Of a stretch of 64,000 nucleotides of DNA, positions 34,375 to 53,974 are shown piece by piece (the stretch's first letter is position 1; the number at the start of each line of letters is the position of its first letter). Both the position numbers and the translations under genes were made by a program. Source of the DNA: Streptomyces galbus (lineage in GTDB: Bacteria > Actinomycetota > Actinomycetes > Streptomycetales > Streptomycetaceae); the NCBI RefSeq assembly GCF_005280195.1, contig NZ_SZPR01000008.1:219158-283157 (forward strand). Reading direction: 5' to 3'. The notes below the pieces were generated by a model that saw nothing but the letters and a program-made list of their open reading frames with translations, searched no databases and was not told the origin of the DNA.

Positions 34375-35097
34375 TCACACGACAGGCTGCGGCAGCCTGC
34401 GCAGCACCCCGGCGACGTAGTTCTGGAAGACCGGGTCGTCCAGCAGGAAGTGGCCGCCCGGCAGCCACTCCACGTGCACGTCGCCGTCGGCGTGGTTCTC
34501 CCAGTCCCGCAGGCCGGCGTCGTCGACCATCGGGTCGTCGGTGCCCGCGCTCACGAACAGCGGGCAGCCGAGCGGCGGCCCGGGCAGCGGGGTGTAGGTC
34601 TCCGAGAGGGTGAAGTCGGCGCGCAGCACGGGGGTGAACAGGGCGACCAGCTCGGGGTGGTCGAACAACTGCGGCGGGGTGCCGCCGAGCCGGCGTACGC
34701 CGTCCAGGAAGGCGTCGTCGGGCAGTCCGTGCAGGTCGGGCAGGAGCGACCGGGCGGTGGGGCCGTTGCGGCCGACGAGCAGCACGGCACGCGGCGGGCG
34801 GCCCAGCGCGCTCCAGTGGCGGCCCAGTTCGTAGGCGAAGGCGGCGCCCATGCTGTGCCCGAGCAGGACGTACGGCCGCGCGGTGTGGGTGCCGGTGGCG
34901 CGCACCAGGTCCTCCAGCACCCCGGCGAAGTCGTCCCGCACCGGTTCGCGCATCCGGGTCCCGTGGCCGGGCAACTCCAGTGCCACGGTGCGCGTGGGGG
35001 GCGCGAGCGCCTGGCCGAGCCCGGCGAAGGCGCGGGCGACGCCGGCGGCGTGGGGGACGCACAGGAGGGTGGGTGCGGTGGGCGAGGGTGTGCTCAT
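34375..35097 (-). CDS. Type II thioesterase
   Basis: This 240-residue alpha/beta hydrolase of the RifR/GrsT type has LLCVPHAAGVARAF, ELPGHGTRM, nucleophile LLGHSMGAAFAYEL and the C-terminal PGGHFLL histidine. Neither PKS ends in a thioesterase domain, so this protein may release or edit the chain. In pyoluteorin biosynthesis the discrete PltG plays such a role. The ATG follows AAGGAG. It lies 104 bp downstream of the PPTase in the same direction. Confidence 0.9.
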   Translation of the reverse strand: MSTPSPTAPTLLCVPHAAGVARAFAGLGQALAPPTRTVALELPGHGTRMREPVRDDFAGVLEDLVRATGTHTARPYVLLGHSMGAAFAYELGRHWSALGRPPRAVLLVGRNGPTARSLLPDLHGLPDDAFLDGVRRLGGTPPQLFDHPELVALFTPVLRADFTLSETYTPLPGPPLGCPLFVSAGTDDPMVDDAGLRDWENHADGDVHVEWLPGGHFLLDDPVFQNYVAGVLRRLPQPVV

Positions 35098-35201
35098 GAG
35101 GGTCTCCTTCGGGGCGTGAGGGGGGCGCGGGTGCGGGGCCGGCGGTCCCGCCGCCCCGGCGGCCCGCCCTCTGGCGACGGACGGTTCGCGCCGGTCGCCG
35201 G

Positions 35202-35900
35202 TCACGGCAGCAGCCGTACGACGTCGCCGCCGCCCGCGACCGCCACCGCGGCCCGGTAGCCGGGGCCCACGTCGAGCAGGTGCAGCCGCCAGCGCCGGGG
35301 CGGGCCGGGGGCGTGGTGGAGCCGTACGGGGCCGGAGCGGCGGGCGCCCGGGGTGACGCGCACGGCGGTCGGGTCGCCGGCCAGGCCGGTGCCCAGCGCC
35401 TTGAGGACGGCTTCCTTGCAGGTCCAGTGGGTCAGCAGGCCCTCGCACAGGGGGCCGTCGCGCTCCGCGGGCCACCGCGCGGCCTCCTCGTCGGACAGCA
35501 CCTGCCGGCGCAGGCCCCTGGGGTCCACCGGCCGCACCAGGCGTTCGACGTCCACGCCCACGGGGCCGTCCCGGCTCACCGCGACCAGGGCGAGCCCGTC
35601 GGTGTGCGACAGGCTCACGCGCAGTCCGGGATCGCCGGCGACGTAGGGCTTGCCGGACGCACCCCGGCGGAAGGAGACCTGCCCGACGGGCCGGCCCGAG
35701 CAGGCGGCCGTCGTGGTGCGCAGGGCGGCGTGGGCGGCGGCGTACAGCGCGCGCTGGGACGGCACGAGGTGGCGTCGGCGTTCCCGTTCGCCGTCGGTCA
35801 ACAGGGCCAGGCAGTAGTGGAGTTCGTCGTTGTCCGCCGGCTCCCGTACGACCCGGACGTGCACCTCGCCCGGCGGGGGTCCGTGTCGCTCCCGGCCCAT
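35202..35900 (-). CDS. Sfp-type 4'-phosphopantetheinyl transferase
   Basis: This 232-residue enzyme has the signature VGVDVERL (Mg-binding) and WTCKEAVLKALG, with GKPYVAG and VSLSHTDGLALVAVS upstream. It should convert the apo carrier domains of both PKSs and the free carrier protein to holo form. The ATG follows GGGAGGA. Divergent from the carrier protein, with two cluster operators in the shared region. Confidence 0.93.
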   Translation of the reverse strand: MGRERHGPPPGEVHVRVVREPADNDELHYCLALLTDGERERRRHLVPSQRALYAAAHAALRTTTAACSGRPVGQVSFRRGASGKPYVAGDPGLRVSLSHTDGLALVAVSRDGPVGVDVERLVRPVDPRGLRRQVLSDEEAARWPAERDGPLCEGLLTHWTCKEAVLKALGTGLAGDPTAVRVTPGARRSGPVRLHHAPGPPRRWRLHLLDVGPGYRAAVAVAGGGDVVRLLP

Positions 35901-36047
35901 GGGGGTCCTCCCGTCGTCGTCCGCCGGCCCCGTGAGGCCGCTCGCCGGCCCGCGACGACCGGTCCGGCCGGCTTCCGGGGCGCCTCCCTCGGTCTCCCCC
36001 GGCTTCCCCGGAGGTCAACCACCCGTCTGCTGCCCCGCCTTGGCCCC

Positions 36048-36108
36048 TTGACGAGTAATTCAACACTAGTAGAGTTCATCGGGCAATGACATCATCAGGC
36101 GTTGAAAT
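36048..36108 (+). promoter_or_regulatory. Main biosynthetic promoter with two cluster operators
   Basis: A -35 TTGACG (36048-36053) and a -10 TAGAGT (36070-36075), 16 bp apart, point toward the carrier-halogenase-PKS operon. Operator AATTCA-N8-AGAGTT (36057-36076, one mismatch in the core) fills the spacer. A second, ACATCA-N8-TGAAAT (36089-36108), lies just downstream of the predicted start. Repressor binding would block this promoter directly. Confidence 0.7.
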
Positions 36109-36166
36109 CCACGAGTGCCGGGCTCTCCGCCGGCCCCTCCCTCAACGCCCTCCCCGGAGGTACGCC

Positions 36167-36424
36167 GTGGCCAGTGACCGCGAAGAACTGCTCGAACAGC
36201 TCACCGAGTTCGTCCAGGAGCGCCTGCTGGCGGACCCCGGCAGCACGGAGATCAAGCCGGACACACCGCTGCTCGAGTGGGGGATCCTCACCTCGATCAA
36301 CACCGCCCAGTTGCTCACGCACATCCGCGACGAGCTGGGCATCAACGTCCCGCCGACCGAGCTGACCGGGACCAACTTCCAGAACCTCAACGCCATCACG
36401 GATCTGCTGCTGAGCCTGCGCTGA
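36167..36424 (+). CDS. Free carrier protein, probable pyrrolyl carrier
   Basis: This 85-residue carrier protein has the phosphopantetheine serine at S43 in LLEWGILTSINTAQLL. The residue before it is Thr rather than the usual Asp. The GTG at 36167 is chosen because CGGAGG lies six nt upstream; the frame is open further 5' into the operator. It directly precedes the halogenase, as PltL precedes PltA in the pyoluteorin cluster. It should carry prolyl, then pyrrole-2-carboxyl, then chloropyrrole groups. Confidence 0.88.
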   Translation: MASDREELLEQLTEFVQERLLADPGSTEIKPDTPLLEWGILTSINTAQLLTHIRDELGINVPPTELTGTNFQNLNAITDLLLSLR

Positions 36425-36477
36425 CCCGCAGCCGGCCGCGCCCGCCCCACCCCACCACCACGACCCAGGAGACCACG

Positions 36478-37839
36478 TTGTCCGAGGCAACCGAGACCAC
36501 CTACGACTACGACATCGGCATCATCGGCGGCGGCCCGGCCGGCTCGACGGCCGCCTCCTACCTCGCCAAGGCGGGCCTGTCCGTGGCGGTGTTCGAGGCC
36601 GAGACCTTTCCGCGCGAACACGTCGGCGAGTCCCTCGTGCCGGCCACCACCCCGGTGCTGCTGGAGATCGGCGCGATGGAGAAGGTGGAGGCCGCCGGCT
36701 TCCCGAAGAAGTACGGCGCCGCGTGGACCTCCGCCGAGGACCGCGACATCGACCACCTGGGCTTCCAGGGGCTCGACCACGACTTCCGCGCCGCCGAGGT
36801 CCTCTTCAGCGAGCGCGACCAGGCCGGCGTCGACCGCGACCACACCTTCCACGTGGACCGCGGCAAGTTCGACCAGATCCTGCTCCAGCACGCCGAGAGC
36901 CTCGGCGCGAAGGTCTACCACGGCATCCGCGTCAACCGCGTCGACTTCACCGACCGCGACCGCCCCGTCATCCAGGCGAAGGTCGGCAGCCAGCAGGTCG
37001 GCGTCCCGGTCCGCATGGTGATCGACGCCAGCGGCCGCCGCACGATGATGGGCGGCCAGCTCAAGGTCAAGGAGCCGGACCCGGTCTTCAACCAGTACGC
37101 GGTGCACACCTGGTTCGACGACTTCGACCGCAAGGCGCTGGCCGTCAACAAGGACCAGGCGGACTACATCTTCATCCACTTCCTGCCGCTCGAGGACACC
37201 TGGGTCTGGCAGATCCCGATCACCGACACGATCACCTCGATCGGCGTGGTGACCCAGAAGGCCCGCTTCAAGGCCGCCAAGGACGACCTGGAGACCTTCT
37301 TCTGGGACACCATCGGCAGCCGCCCGGCGCTGCAGGACGCCCTGAAGAACTCCCGCCGCGTCAAGCCGTTCAAGGCCGAGGGCGACTACAGCTACGCCCT
37401 CACCAAGATCGCCGACGACTCCCTGGTGATGATCGGCGACGCCGCCCGGTTCGTCGACCCGATCTTCTCCAGCGGCGTCAGCGTCGCGCTCAACAGCGCC
37501 CGCCTCGCCACCGCCGACATCATCGCCGCCCACGAGGCCGGCGACTTCCGCAAGGAGCGCTTCGACACCTACGTCAAGACGCTGCGCGGCGCGGTGAACA
37601 ACTGGTACGAGTTCATCCAGATCTACTACCGCCTGAACATCCTGTTCACGGCGTTCGTCCAGGACCCGCGCTACCGCCTGGACGTGCTGAAGATGCTCCA
37701 GGGCGACGTGTACGACGGCGAACCCGCGGCGCTGGCCAAGATGCGGGAGATCGTCGAGGTGGTGGAGAACGACCCCAACCACCTCTGGCACAAGTACCTG
37801 GGCACCCTCAAGGCCCCCTCGGCGGCGGCCAAGTTCTAG
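36478..37839 (+). CDS. FADH2-dependent halogenase, pyrrolyl-carrier type
   Basis: This 453-residue flavoprotein has IGGGPAGSTAASYL at the N-terminus, HVGESLVPA, the halogenase motif WVWQIP (W242-P247), and GDAARFVDPIFSSGV. It matches halogenases that act on carrier-bound pyrrole, such as PltA, so mono- or dichlorination of the pyrrole is expected. The start is a TTG at 36478 with AGGAG six nt upstream. It follows the carrier protein by 53 bp and heads toward the PKS genes. The number of chlorines cannot be predicted from sequence. Confidence 0.92.
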   Translation: MSEATETTYDYDIGIIGGGPAGSTAASYLAKAGLSVAVFEAETFPREHVGESLVPATTPVLLEIGAMEKVEAAGFPKKYGAAWTSAEDRDIDHLGFQGLDHDFRAAEVLFSERDQAGVDRDHTFHVDRGKFDQILLQHAESLGAKVYHGIRVNRVDFTDRDRPVIQAKVGSQQVGVPVRMVIDASGRRTMMGGQLKVKEPDPVFNQYAVHTWFDDFDRKALAVNKDQADYIFIHFLPLEDTWVWQIPITDTITSIGVVTQKARFKAAKDDLETFFWDTIGSRPALQDALKNSRRVKPFKAEGDYSYALTKIADDSLVMIGDAARFVDPIFSSGVSVALNSARLATADIIAAHEAGDFRKERFDTYVKTLRGAVNNWYEFIQIYYRLNILFTAFVQDPRYRLDVLKMLQGDVYDGEPAALAKMREIVEVVENDPNHLWHKYLGTLKAPSAAAKF

Positions 37840-37965
37840 GGACCACCGTCCCCTGATGACGGTCCCGGGTGACGCGGACGCCCCTCCCGTCACCCGGGCC
37901 GCCCGCCGCGGCCCGTCCCGCCGGCACCCACGCACCCGCCCGTCGCACTCCACCAAGGGGGACCC

Positions 37966-46763
<8,798 letters not shown>

Positions 46764-46764
<1 letters not shown>

Positions 46765-49700
46765 TGACCAAGAGCCACGCCGAGCAGCCGAGCCAGGACG
46801 TCCTGCGCGGCCGGCTGAAGGACTCCCTCGGCACCATCCGCACCCTGCGGGCGCGGGTCGAGGAGTTGCAGCGCCCACAGCCGCTCGCGGTGATCGGGCT
46901 CTCCTGCCGGCTGCCGGGCGGCGCGAGCCCCGAGGAGTTCTGGCAGTCACTGGCCGACGGCCACGACTCCACCGCGCCCTTCCCCGAGGAACGCCACCCC
47001 GTGGAGGGCTTCTACCACCCCGACCCCGACCATCCGGGCACCGCGTACACGCTGGCGGGGCACTTCCTCGACGGCCCGGTCGACACCTTCGACCCGACGG
47101 TGTTCGGCATCTCGCCGCGCGAGGCGGCCGGCATGGACCCGCAGCAGCGCCTGGTGCTGGAACTGGCCTGGGAGGCCATGGAGAGCGCCTGCCTGCCGCC
47201 CACCGAGCTGGAGGGCAGCCGCGTCGGCGTGTTCCTCGGCGCGAGCACCAGCGACTACGTGCGGATGCGGCAGCAGAAGGGCTCGATGGCCGACGTCGAC
47301 GCCTACCAGTTGATCGGCGAACCGAGCTTCCTGGCCGGACGGGTGTCGTACACCTTCGGCTTCCAGGGGCCCAGCATGGTCATCGACACGGCGTGCTCGT
47401 CGTCGCTGGTGGCGCTGGAGCAGGCGGTGCTGTCGCTGCGCTCGCGGGCCTGCGACATGGCACTGGTCGGCGGGGTCAACCTGATGCTGTCGCCGTACGG
47501 CTTCGTGCTGGTCAGCAAGTTGCGGGCGCTGTCGCCCGACGGTCGCTGCAAGACCTTCGACGCCTCGGCGGACGGGTACGCGCGCGGCGAGGGCGGCGCG
47601 GTCTTCGTGCTGAAGCGGCTGGCGGACGCCGAGGCCGCCGGGGACCGCGTCCTCGCGGTGGTGCGCGGGGTGGCCACCGAGCACGACGGGCGCAGCAGCG
47701 GCCTGACCGTGCCCAACCCGGCCGCCCAGCAGAACGTCATCACCTCCGCGCTGAAGGACGCCGGGGTCTCCCCCGCCGAGCTGTCGTACGTCGAGGCGCA
47801 CGGCACCGGCACCCAGTTGGGCGACCCGATCGAGCTGACCGCCCTCAACGCCGTGACGGGCCCGGGCCGCCCGCAGGGCCGGCCGCTGCTGGTGGGCTCG
47901 GTGAAGACCAACATCGGGCACCTGGAGCCGGCCGCGGGCGCGGCGGGCATGCTGAAGGTGGTGCTGGCCCTGCAGAAGGGCGAGCTGCCCCGGCACCTGC
48001 ACCTCGACGAGCCGAACCCGCAGGTCCCGTGGGACGGGCTCAACCTGAAGGTGACCACGGAGAAGACCGGCTGGCCGTCGGGGCCGCGCATCGCCGGGGT
48101 GAGCAGCTTCGGCGCGAGCGGCACCAACGCGCACACCGTGATCGCCGAGGCCCCGCAGCCGGCGCCGCGCGCGGGCACGCCGCGCACGGTGGGCCTGCTG
48201 ACGCTCAGCGCCAACACCCCGCAGGCGCTGCGGGCGATGGCGACGGCGTATGAGGAGACGGTGCGCGGTGCCGACGCGCGGACCCTGTCGGACATCTGCT
48301 ACTCGACGCACATCGGCCGCGCCCGGATGCGGCACGGCCTGTCCGTGACCGGTGACGCGGGGCAACTCGCCGAGGGGCTGCGGGCGTTCGCGGCCGGGGA
48401 GCGGGCCGAGCAGGTGGGCGTGCACGGCCCGACGGGCGCCAAGGCCCGCCGGGTGGGCTGGATGTTCACCGGGCAGGGCTCGCAGTACGCCGGGATGGCG
48501 GCCGGACTGACCGCGTCCGAGCCGGTGTTCGCCGAGGCGCTCGCCGAGTGCGTGGCCGCGCTGGACGCGCACCTGCCCGAACCGCTCGGCCCGGTCCTCG
48601 CGGGCGGCGCCGACGACGGGCGGATCGACCGCACCGGGTTCACCCAGCCCGCGCTGTTCGCCGTGGAGTACGCGCTGGCGCGGATGTGGGAGGCGTGGGG
48701 CGTCCGCCCGGCCGCGCTGATCGGGCACAGCCTCGGCGAGATCACCGCCGCCTGCGTGGCGGGCGTGCACTCCCTGGCGGACGCGGCCCGGCTGGTGACG
48801 GCCCGGGCACGGCTGATGGAGGCGCTGCCCGAGGGCGGCGTGATGGAGACCCTGGTGTGCGACGAGGACACGGTGCGCGCCGCGCTCGCCGAGGCGGGCC
48901 CGCTGCCGGGCACGTCGGTCGCCGCGGTCAACGGGCCGACGGACGTGGTCCTCTCGGGCCCCCGGGAGGAGGTCGACAAGGCCGTCGCCCTGCTCGCCGG
49001 GCGGGGCGTCAAGCACCGCCGGCTGTCGGTGTCGCACGCCTTCCACTCCCCGCTCATGGCGCCGATGCTGCGGGAGTTCCGGGCGGTCACCGAGACGCTG
49101 GCCTTCCACGAGCCGAAGTACCCCGTCGTCTCCAACGTCACCGGCCGCGAGTGGGGCCCGGAGCAACTGCGCCCCGCCTACTGGTCCGAACACGTCCTGG
49201 CGCCCGTGCGGTTCCACGCCGGCGTCACCGCCCTGTACGAGACGGGCTGCCGCACCTTCCTCGAACTGGGCCCGGCGCCCGTGCTGCTGGGGCTCGGGGC
49301 GCGCTGCCTGCCGGAGGAGGGCGTGGCGTGGATCCCCTCGCTGCGCCGCGGCCACGACGACGCGCACATCGTCGGCCAGGCCCTCGGCGCCCTGCACCAC
49401 CGCGGGGTCCCGGTCGACTGGAACGCGGTGCACGCCGCCGAACAGCCGCGCCGCACCGCGCTGCCGAGCTACCCGTGGCAGCGCGAGCGGTACTGGTTCA
49501 ACGACGACGAGCAGGCGGGCCTGCCCGCGGCGCTGCCCGCGGACGACGCCCCGGGCGCCCTGTTCGAGGGGCACCTGCTGTCCGGGCCGCCGACCTTCTC
49601 GCCCGACCTCGACGAGCTGCCCGAGGTGTTCACGCTGACCGGCCCGGACGGGCGGCGGCAGGTCTCGGCGGGCGGCTTCTGCAACTGGGCGCTGACCGGC

Positions 49701-52187
49701 GCCGCGAAGCTGCCCGGCGCCCAGCCGCGGCTGGTGGACCGGTTCGTGGTGGGCGAGCCGCTGCGCGTCGACCCCGGCCACCGGCCCGCGCGGATCCGGG
49801 TGTACGTGCTGCCGCAGGACGACGAGGGCCGCTCGCTGTTCCTGTGCTTCTCCCGGCACGGCGTGGAGTCCGCCGAGAGCGGCAGCTGGCGGCTGCACGC
49901 CCGCGGTGTCCTGGTGCGCCGCCCGCCAGCGGACGCGGGCGGCGACCTGGACGCCGTACGGGCCCGCTGCGCGCCGGTCGACCCGGCCGCGGTCCGGGTG
50001 CCCGACTGGGCGGAGCCGGTGCTCACCGAGGTCTACCAGGGCCGCGGCGAGGTGCTCGCCGAGGTCAACCAGGCCGCCGAACGGCTGCCGCGCGGCGCCC
50101 TGCTGGACCTCACGCTGGGTCTGCTGCGCCAGTCCGAACACGCCCCCCGGCCCGGTGCGGCACCCTCGCCCACCCCGGTGCCCGCGGGCACCCGCCGCTA
50201 CGTCCACGGCTGGCTTGACCCGGCCGACGAGGACGGTGGCCTGCGCGGCGGGCTGGAGATCCTGGGGGCCGACGGCAGCGTGCTCATCGCGATGCGCGAC
50301 GTGCGGCTGCGCGCCTCGGCCCAGCCCGCGCCGGAGGTGCCGCGCACGGTGCGCGAGGAGACCGTCTGGCAGGAGGAGTGGCGGCCCGTGGACCCGGCCG
50401 GCTTCCAGGAGCGCGACCTGACCGGGCAGCGGGTGCTGCTCCTGGGCGGCACGGACGCGGCCGCGGGCGCCGCCGAGCACCTCGGACTGCGGGGCGCGCG
50501 AGTGACGCTCGCGGAGGCCGCCGTGGCGTCCGTGGCGGACGCCGCGTCCTACGACCACGTCCTGCTGCTGTCCGCCCTCGACCTGCCGGCCGGGGACTGC
50601 GACGCCCGGGCCGTGCGGCAGGCCCGCGCGGAGGGCGAGCACGTGTTCCTGGCCCTGGTGAAGGGACTCGCGGCCGCGGAGGCCACGACCCGGGTGTGGG
50701 CCGTGACCCGCGGCGCCCGGTGGACCGGCCCCGAGCAGCGCGCGCTGTGCCTGCCGGCCGGCCCGCTGTGGGGCCTGGGCAAGGTGGCGGCGCTGGAACA
50801 CCCCGAGCTGTGGGGCGGGCTGCTCGACCTGGACCCGGCCGGGTCCGCCGACGAGGCCGCGCAGATCGCGGCCCTGCCCGCCACCGAGACCGTGGAGGAC
50901 CTCAGCGCCCGGCGCGGCGGCCGCATCCTGGTCCCGCGCCTGGCCGCGGTGCCCGCCGCGGACGGCGAGCGGCCGGCGCCGCGCCTGAGCGACCTCGGCA
51001 GCTACCTGGTCACCGGCGGCCTGGGCAGCCTCGGTCTGCTGGTCGGCGAGTGGCTGGCGCGTTCCGGCGCGGGCACCGTCGTCCTGGCCGGCCGGCGCGG
51101 GCTGCCGGAGCGCGCCCGCTGGGACGAGGCCGGCCTCGACGACACGACGGCCGCGCGCATCGCCGCCGTACGCCGCATCGAGGAACAGGGCGCCGACGTC
51201 CGGGTGGTGGCGCTGGACGTCGCCGACGAGTCCGCCGTACGCGCCCTCACCGACCAACTCGCCCTGGCAGGACGTCCCTTGCGGGGCGTGGTGCACGCGG
51301 CGGGACTGTCCGAGCCGCAGTTCCTGCGCGAGTGCGACCCGAAGACGTACGACCGCTGCCTGCACCCCAAGGCGGAGGGCACCTGGGCGCTGCACAGCGC
51401 CACCGCCGACGCGGAGCTGGACCTGTTCGTGTCGTTCTCCTCGATCGCCTCGGTGTGGGGCTCGCAGCACCTGGCGGGCTACTCGGCCGCCAACGCCTTC
51501 CTGGATTCCTTCGCGCACTGGCGCCGGCTGCGCGGTCTGGCCGCGACGACGGTGAGCTGGGGCCCGTGGGGCGCCCGGTCGGGGCTCGCCGACGACGAGG
51601 TGATGGCGTTCCTGCGGTCCATCGGCCTGCACCAGCTCAACCCGGAGCACGCGCTGGAGCTGCTCGGCGAGGCGATCGCCGACGACGTCGCGCACCGCAC
51701 GGTGTGCTCGGCGGACTGGACGCTCTTCCGCGACCTGATGGAGGCCCGCCGGGAGCGGCCGATCCTGCGGGAGATCCGTCCCGCGCCGCCGGCGGACGCG
51801 CCCGCCGACGGTGAACCGGGCGTCCTGGGCGCCAAGTTGCTCGGCCTGGGCCGGGCGGACCGGCTGGCGACGCTGAGCGAGTACCTGCGCGCGCAGCTCT
51901 CCTCGATCCTGCGCATGGAACTGGAGCCGCTCACCGAGGACACCCGCCTCGCCGACCTGGGCCTGGACAGCCTGATGGTGATGGAGCTGATCAGCCGCTG
52001 CCGGGACGACCTGCGCCTGGAGATCAGCAGCCGCGACTTCTTCGCCTGCCCCGGCATCCACTGGGACGCCTTCCTGCTCGACCTGTTCGAGAAGGAACAC
52101 CCCTCGCCGGACGGCGCACCGCGACAGGCCGCACCGGGGGCGGCCCACGGCTCCCCCGAACCGCCCGCCGCCCAGCCGGCCGCCTGA
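46764..52187 (+). CDS. Type I PKS, one module: KS-AT-(DH-like)-KR-ACP
   Basis: 1807 residues. An N-terminal coiled-coil docking segment (residues 10-37) precedes KS (C211, H346, H386), AT with S656 and malonyl-type HAFH at 758-761, a DH-like region without a recognisable HxxxG, an intact KR (TGGLGSLG near 1416, Tyr1573 in GYSAANAFL) and ACP (S1736). No thioesterase domain. One reduced keto group out of three extensions is what a pyoluteorin-like resorcinol needs. Release probably involves the discrete thioesterase at 34.4 kb or spontaneous or enzyme-assisted aromatisation. Confidence 0.93.
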
Positions 52188-52295
52188 CCGGCCCGGGGTC
52201 CCGGCCACCGCGCCGGGGCCCGCTCCTCCCCCACGCCCAGAAGGCCCCCCACACGCGCACCACAGATCCGCCTCGACTCTGGAGGAACGAGCATC

Positions 52296-53963
52296 ATGCA
52301 GCAGACGCCCGCGTCCGGCCCGCCCGGTCCGGCGGACCACGACGTCGCCATCCTCGGCGCCGGCATCGCCGGTTCCGTCCTCGCCGCCATCCTGGCCCGC
52401 CACGGTGTGCGGACCGTGCTGATCGACGCGGGCACCCACCCGCGCTTCGCCGTGGGCGAGTCGACGATCCCCTACACCTCCGTGATGCTGCGCATCCTCG
52501 CCGCGCGCTACGACGTGCCGGAGATCGCGCACCTGAGCCACTTCTCCACGATGCGCTCGAAGGTGTCGTCGAACTCGGGACAGAAGCGCAACTTCGGCTT
52601 CGTCTACCACCGCGAGGGCCGCGCCCAGGACCCGCGCGAGATCAACCAGTTCGTGATCCCGGTGGCCCTGTCCACCGAGTCGCACATGTTCCGCCAGGAC
52701 GTCGACGCCTACATGTTCAACGTGGCGCTGCGCTACGGCGCGACCCCCCGCCTCAACACCCGGGTCACCGACGTCGACGTCGACGGCTCCGGCGTCACCC
52801 TCGGCGTGGCGGACGGCCCCGCGATCCGCGCCCGCTACCTGGTCGACGCGGGCGGCCACAACTCGCCGCTGGCCCGCACCTTCGGGCTGCGCGACGAGGT
52901 GCCGCAGCAACGCACCCACTCCCGCACCCTGTTCACCCACATGATCGGGGTACGGCCGTACGACGACTGCCCCGCGGGTCTGAAGCACGACAACCCCAGC
53001 CCTTGGCACCAGGGCACCCTGCACCACGTGTTCGACGGCGGCTGGGTGTGGGTCATCCCCTTCGACAACCACCGGGGCGCCACCAACCGGCTGTGCAGCG
53101 TGGGCCTCACCCTGGACCCGCGCAAGCACCCGAAGACCGACCTCGCCCCGGAGAAGGAGTTCGCGCAGTTCCTGGAACGGTTCCCGGCCATCGCACCGCA
53201 GTTCCAGGACGCGCGGGCGGCCCGGCCGTGGGTGTCGACCGGACGCCTGCAGTACTCCTCCAGCAAGGTGGTCGGCGACCGCTGGTGCCTGACCTCGCAC
53301 GCGGCCGGCTTCGTCGACGCGCTGTACTCGCGCGGCCTGACCAACACCACCGACGTGGTCAACTCCCTGGCCTGGCGGCTGATCGACGCCGTCAAGGACG
53401 ACGACTTCTCCGCGGAGCGCTTCGCCCACGTGGAGACGCTCCAGCAGGGCCTGGTGCGCGCCCACGACGACGTGGTGTCGTCCTCGTTCACGTCCTTCCG
53501 GGACTACGGCATGTGGAACGCGACGTTTCGTATGTGGGCGCTGGGCACGGTCCTCGGCACGCTCAACGCCCAGGACGCGCTGGTGCGTTTCCAGCGCAGC
53601 GGGGACCACCTCATCTGGCGCGAGCTGGAGGCCCAGCCGCACCCGGGGGCGCTGTTCCCGGCGAGCGTCGGCTTCAACAAGGTCACCGAGGCCGCGTGGG
53701 CGGCGTGCCGCGACGTCGAAGCCGGCCTGATGACACCGGACCGGGCGACGGGCGAGCTGTTCGACCTCCTCCAGGACGACGGCTACGCGCCGCCGCCGTT
53801 CGGCCTGCACGACCCGGACAACCGCTTCTACAACCCCAGTCCGCCGCGCATGCTGCGCACCATGCGCTGGGCCCGCCACGGCTCGGCCGCCCCCGACACC
53901 GGCCCCATCGTCGCCGGAGCCCTCGGCGGCTTCCTCCGCTCCCGCCTCCACCGCACCGGCTGA
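52296..53963 (+). CDS. Flavin-dependent halogenase 2, intact motifs
   Basis: This 555-residue protein has the FAD site ILGAGIAGSVLAAILA, VGESTIPYT, the halogenase motif WVWVIP (W250-P255), and GFVDALYSRG. It is not close to the carrier-type halogenase at 36.5 kb; it is a clear paralogue of the next gene. Its size and ESTIPY start resemble the phenolic PltM/PltD group. It could chlorinate the resorcinol ring, a free phenol or a later intermediate. The ATG follows GGAGG. Confidence 0.88.
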   Translation: MQQTPASGPPGPADHDVAILGAGIAGSVLAAILARHGVRTVLIDAGTHPRFAVGESTIPYTSVMLRILAARYDVPEIAHLSHFSTMRSKVSSNSGQKRNFGFVYHREGRAQDPREINQFVIPVALSTESHMFRQDVDAYMFNVALRYGATPRLNTRVTDVDVDGSGVTLGVADGPAIRARYLVDAGGHNSPLARTFGLRDEVPQQRTHSRTLFTHMIGVRPYDDCPAGLKHDNPSPWHQGTLHHVFDGGWVWVIPFDNHRGATNRLCSVGLTLDPRKHPKTDLAPEKEFAQFLERFPAIAPQFQDARAARPWVSTGRLQYSSSKVVGDRWCLTSHAAGFVDALYSRGLTNTTDVVNSLAWRLIDAVKDDDFSAERFAHVETLQQGLVRAHDDVVSSSFTSFRDYGMWNATFRMWALGTVLGTLNAQDALVRFQRSGDHLIWRELEAQPHPGALFPASVGFNKVTEAAWAACRDVEAGLMTPDRATGELFDLLQDDGYAPPPFGLHDPDNRFYNPSPPRMLRTMRWARHGSAAPDTGPIVAGALGGFLRSRLHRTG

Positions 53964-53974
53964 GGGGTGCGGCG

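Noticed and set aside
51400..52187. Integrated thioesterase domain at the end of the second PKS
   Set aside because: After ACP (S1736) only about 70 residues remain and no GxSxG motif is present.
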